64,000 bases of DNA from Conoideocrella luteorostrata (Eukaryota > Ascomycota > Sordariomycetes > Hypocreales > Clavicipitaceae), in contig JASWJB010000076.1 of assembly GCA_032433595.1 (NCBI GenBank), positions 62,001 to 126,000 of the forward strand, written 5' to 3'. Positions 61,711 to 64,000 of this stretch are shown here, piece after piece. A model generated the notes under the pieces. It did no database searches and had not been told where the DNA came from. It saw nothing but the letters and a program-made list of their open reading frames with translations. A program made the position numbers and the translations under genes. Position 1 is the stretch's first letter. Every line of letters begins with the position of its first letter.

Positions 61711-62829
61711 GCTTAGGCGTTTGCTTGGGCGTTTGCTGCAAATCCTTGTTCTGGGATGATGGAGGCGTGAAAAGGTTGTGGACTGGACAAAGTACAGCCG
61801 GAGCCGGCGCGTTGAACGCTTGGTGTGCTGAGGGGCGTATAAAACTGCCAAGAATCGTCGGGTTATGTCTTGCTGGGAAATCTTGTTTCGTTCGTTTTTC
61901 CTTTTATGTTTGCGGAATTGGTCACTTTAAATTGAGATCTGATAGAGAACAGCTCGAAACGAAAAATAGCTCGTGGCAGACAAACTCGCGAGCAGACTAC
62001 GATTTATATACTTAACTATGTGGCAGATGTGGATGCGAGGCCGTGTGTAACGCACATTCACACGTGGGTGAGTATGTAGGTATCCGTCTGGCTTAATTAG
62101 TCGTCTGCAGGTAGGGATTAACTGTTTTGCTCCTCGTGCAGACTTCTTTGTCAGTGTCAGTAAAGAAGAACTGATTCACTACGCTCAACGTTTATACGTG
62201 CTGGTCTACATCATCAAGAAGCATTCTGAATGTCGACATTTCGGGACCAGCTACTTGGGATTTAGCCTCGTTGTTCACACAGAAGCGTGAGCCACTAACC
62301 AGAAACCTCTGTTCAACATCTAACATCACACGAACAGGGCCAGTTCGCAGCGCAGATGGGTGTGTGCCGAAAACGCGAGGTACGTACACACATTCATATT
62401 TGTGCGGGCGAGTAACTAGATAGGTATCCGTCCAAGTATACTCGCATATCTCGGTCTACATAAACCAATAAACGCAGGGATTCCTGCTTCGCGCCACAGG
62501 CAAAATTACATGATGGGGACCACGCGGCGCAGCACGTGTCGACATAACAGCATAACCGGCTGTTGCACTCTACCGAAAGCCAAGCAAAGGATCCAGTGTG
62601 CATGAATAATTTGTTTATAAGTGCATGTGGCGTGGCCGTGTTGGAAAGCCCATTGGCTGTTTTGCATTGCCCGAGGACCATGGCTGTTGGCCAACAGACA
62701 CGCTGTCGGCATCCCCGATTCTAGCCCCCTGTCCCCCGTAACCTTTATAGACTTGCGTCATGACACACCTCACTTTCTTCTTATTTCATTCATTTCTTTT
62801 CATTCATTACACAGACAAGGCTTGGCGTC
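61711..62829. other. Intergenic, nothing firm
   Basis: Upstream regions of two divergent candidate genes. Near 62775-62815 a T/C-rich leader (TTCATTCATTTC) precedes the ATG at 62830, which supports that start. Confidence 0.4.
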
Positions 62830-64000
62830 ATGAGTGTCACGAATATGCGCGACCAGAACTCACTGATTGCCTGGTGCCAAGAGCATGGCATCCCTGACGA
62901 GGCTGTGAATGAGCTTCAGGCAATCGTGAGCTCTAGAGGAACCGACAGAGCTGCGTTCTGTCTGGATATCTGCTTCTCCTATGAATTGGACCAAGGTGGC
63001 TCTTTTCGCCATGATTCTAGCCGGCATGCCACGTATTACGTCCAACGCCGAGAGCAGAGGGTACAGGGAAATCGCTCTACATTACATAATTTTCAACAGC
63101 TAGCCTCCCCCCCATCACTGAATGACTTCATAAGGAGTATCACCCACATTGATCTTGTCCGTCAATCGGTGTTTACCAGATGTATGTTGAGACGATAACA
63201 CGGAGGAGGAGAAGGAGAAGGAGAGGGAGAAGGGGAAGGGGTTGAGGACAAGACTGTTACTGACAGACAACGCTGCCAGGGCAAAGCGCAGGGTACTCTG
63301 CAAATATACCCAATCTCGACAGGCGGCAAGGAACACCCTTCCCAGGCCAATTGCAGCACTATCTTTATGGTCCATATCTCGAAGTCTCCTGCCAAAGGTT
63401 TGAGTGCGCACCGGCCGACGAGGCCTATACTCTCCTTTGGGCCAAAACAGAGACAGGATGGGAATCCACGAGAACTCCGACCTGCTGCATAGTTGAGGAG
63501 CCAGAAATGGAAGTCGCCGTGATGAGGTACATCATCGAATGCATGCCCAGGTCCTGGGCCGAGAAGGCCCCAGGCTGGCTCGGCCAGTTACTCGAGCTCG
63601 TCGAGCCAGAAGTTGACCTGCTGGTCGGATTGTCGATGCAGCTCTGGACCGCCAACAACCTGCACATGAAGGGCTGGATCTGGAGGAGCTCACACCGCGA
63701 AGCAGCGGCGCCAAGCGTGATTCAGTACCAAATGAACAGCATACTGGAGCGGTGCATCGTGGACCTCGAAGCGCGGTTTCTGGTGCTCCTCCAGGCGGTT
63801 CTGCAGCGAGACTTCTTCGGCTATGACTGGTCTGCGTTTGTTGCTGCTGTGATATATCTGGCCGCGCTGGAGCGCGATAGCTGGTCGCTCACGTACTGGC
63901 TGCGACCGCAAAGCAATGTAAGGTGATGGCTGGCTGGTTGAATGTGGAACCCTCCCCCCTCCCCCCTCTCTTCTGAAATGAAGTGTATTGACTTGAGGAT
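62830..64000 (+). CDS. Hypothetical gene, 5' part, runs off the window
   Basis: The likely start is ATG 62830 (MSVTNMRDQNSLIAWCQEHG, IPDEAVNELQAIVSS). A first coding block runs to about 62994. The strong second block is 63340-63920 (HYLYGPYLEVSCQRF, EPEMEVAVMRYIIECMPRSW, LEARFLVLLQAVLQRDFFGY, ALERDSWSLTYWL), ending at a GTAAGG donor near 63917, so further exons lie beyond the window. The joining exon or introns between 62995 and 63340 are unclear; a purine repeat at 63202-63247 sits in that part and is probably intronic. The second block resembles the middle of unnamed fungal proteins. No domain is recognised and no function is given. Confidence 0.48.
63202..63247. repeat. Purine (GGA/GAA) tract
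   Basis: A run of GGAG/GAAG units, all purine on the plus strand, lying between two coding blocks of the last gene and probably within its intron. Confidence 0.6.

Noticed and set aside
1..64000. CRISPR array, telomere repeats, or rRNA genes
   Set aside because: No regularly spaced direct repeats, no TTAGGG runs and no rRNA-like sequence were seen; a eukaryotic origin makes CRISPR unlikely.

Overview
The window is nuclear DNA of a filamentous ascomycete, probably a sordariomycete. The evidence is short introns (about 50-100 bp) with GTAAGT-type donors and CTAAC-type branch sites, two Zn2Cys6 regulators, an NB-ARC/TPR STAND receptor, a BTB protein of fungal type, and an ApsA/Num1-type cortical protein. 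I had no search tools. Family calls rest on motifs and on family knowledge. Splice models were joined by hand and checked for reading phase.

Layout. (1) 1-5475: the 5' part of an ABCC-type ABC transporter and, directly upstream on the same strand, an intact Zn2Cys6 regulator. (2) About 5.5-45 kb: an accessory compartment full of decayed genes. The recognisable wrecks are a protein kinase, an eIF3g-like fragment, two PNP_UDP-type effector domains, a nearly full-length second copy of cytosolic leucyl-tRNA synthetase, a Tc1/mariner-type transposase, an HNH-nuclease protein, an APH-type phosphotransferase, a P450, a possible aspartic protease, a zinc-cluster regulator and two unnamed fungal families. 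Many stops are C-to-T or G-to-A changes (CAA/CAG/CGA to stop, TGG to stop), which suits RIP-like mutation; others are 1-bp indels. (3) Islands inside it still read cleanly: a three-exon gene for a small secreted six-cysteine peptide with knottin spacing (14712-14995), a nine-exon NB-ARC/TPR receptor (22692-26105) and a BTB gene (29539-30635). An intact APH-like gene (45351-47238) lies at the right edge. (4) 48.4-58.3 kb: ordinary core genome, with CWC24 (splicing factor) and the large ApsA/Num1 homologue (nuclear and mitochondrial cortical anchoring). (5) The right end has a small coiled-coil ORF and a gene that runs off the window.

How the parts relate. The regulator and ABC gene look like a drug-export or detoxification pair. 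The receptor, the orphan PNP_UDP domains, and the HNH, APH and kinase wrecks are the kind of genes found in fast-turnover non-self-recognition regions of fungal genomes. The intact knottin-like gene in this setting is the best candidate for something undescribed. The clean splice phases of the surviving genes argue that the frameshifts in their neighbours are real decay rather than poor sequence, though this needs reads to prove.
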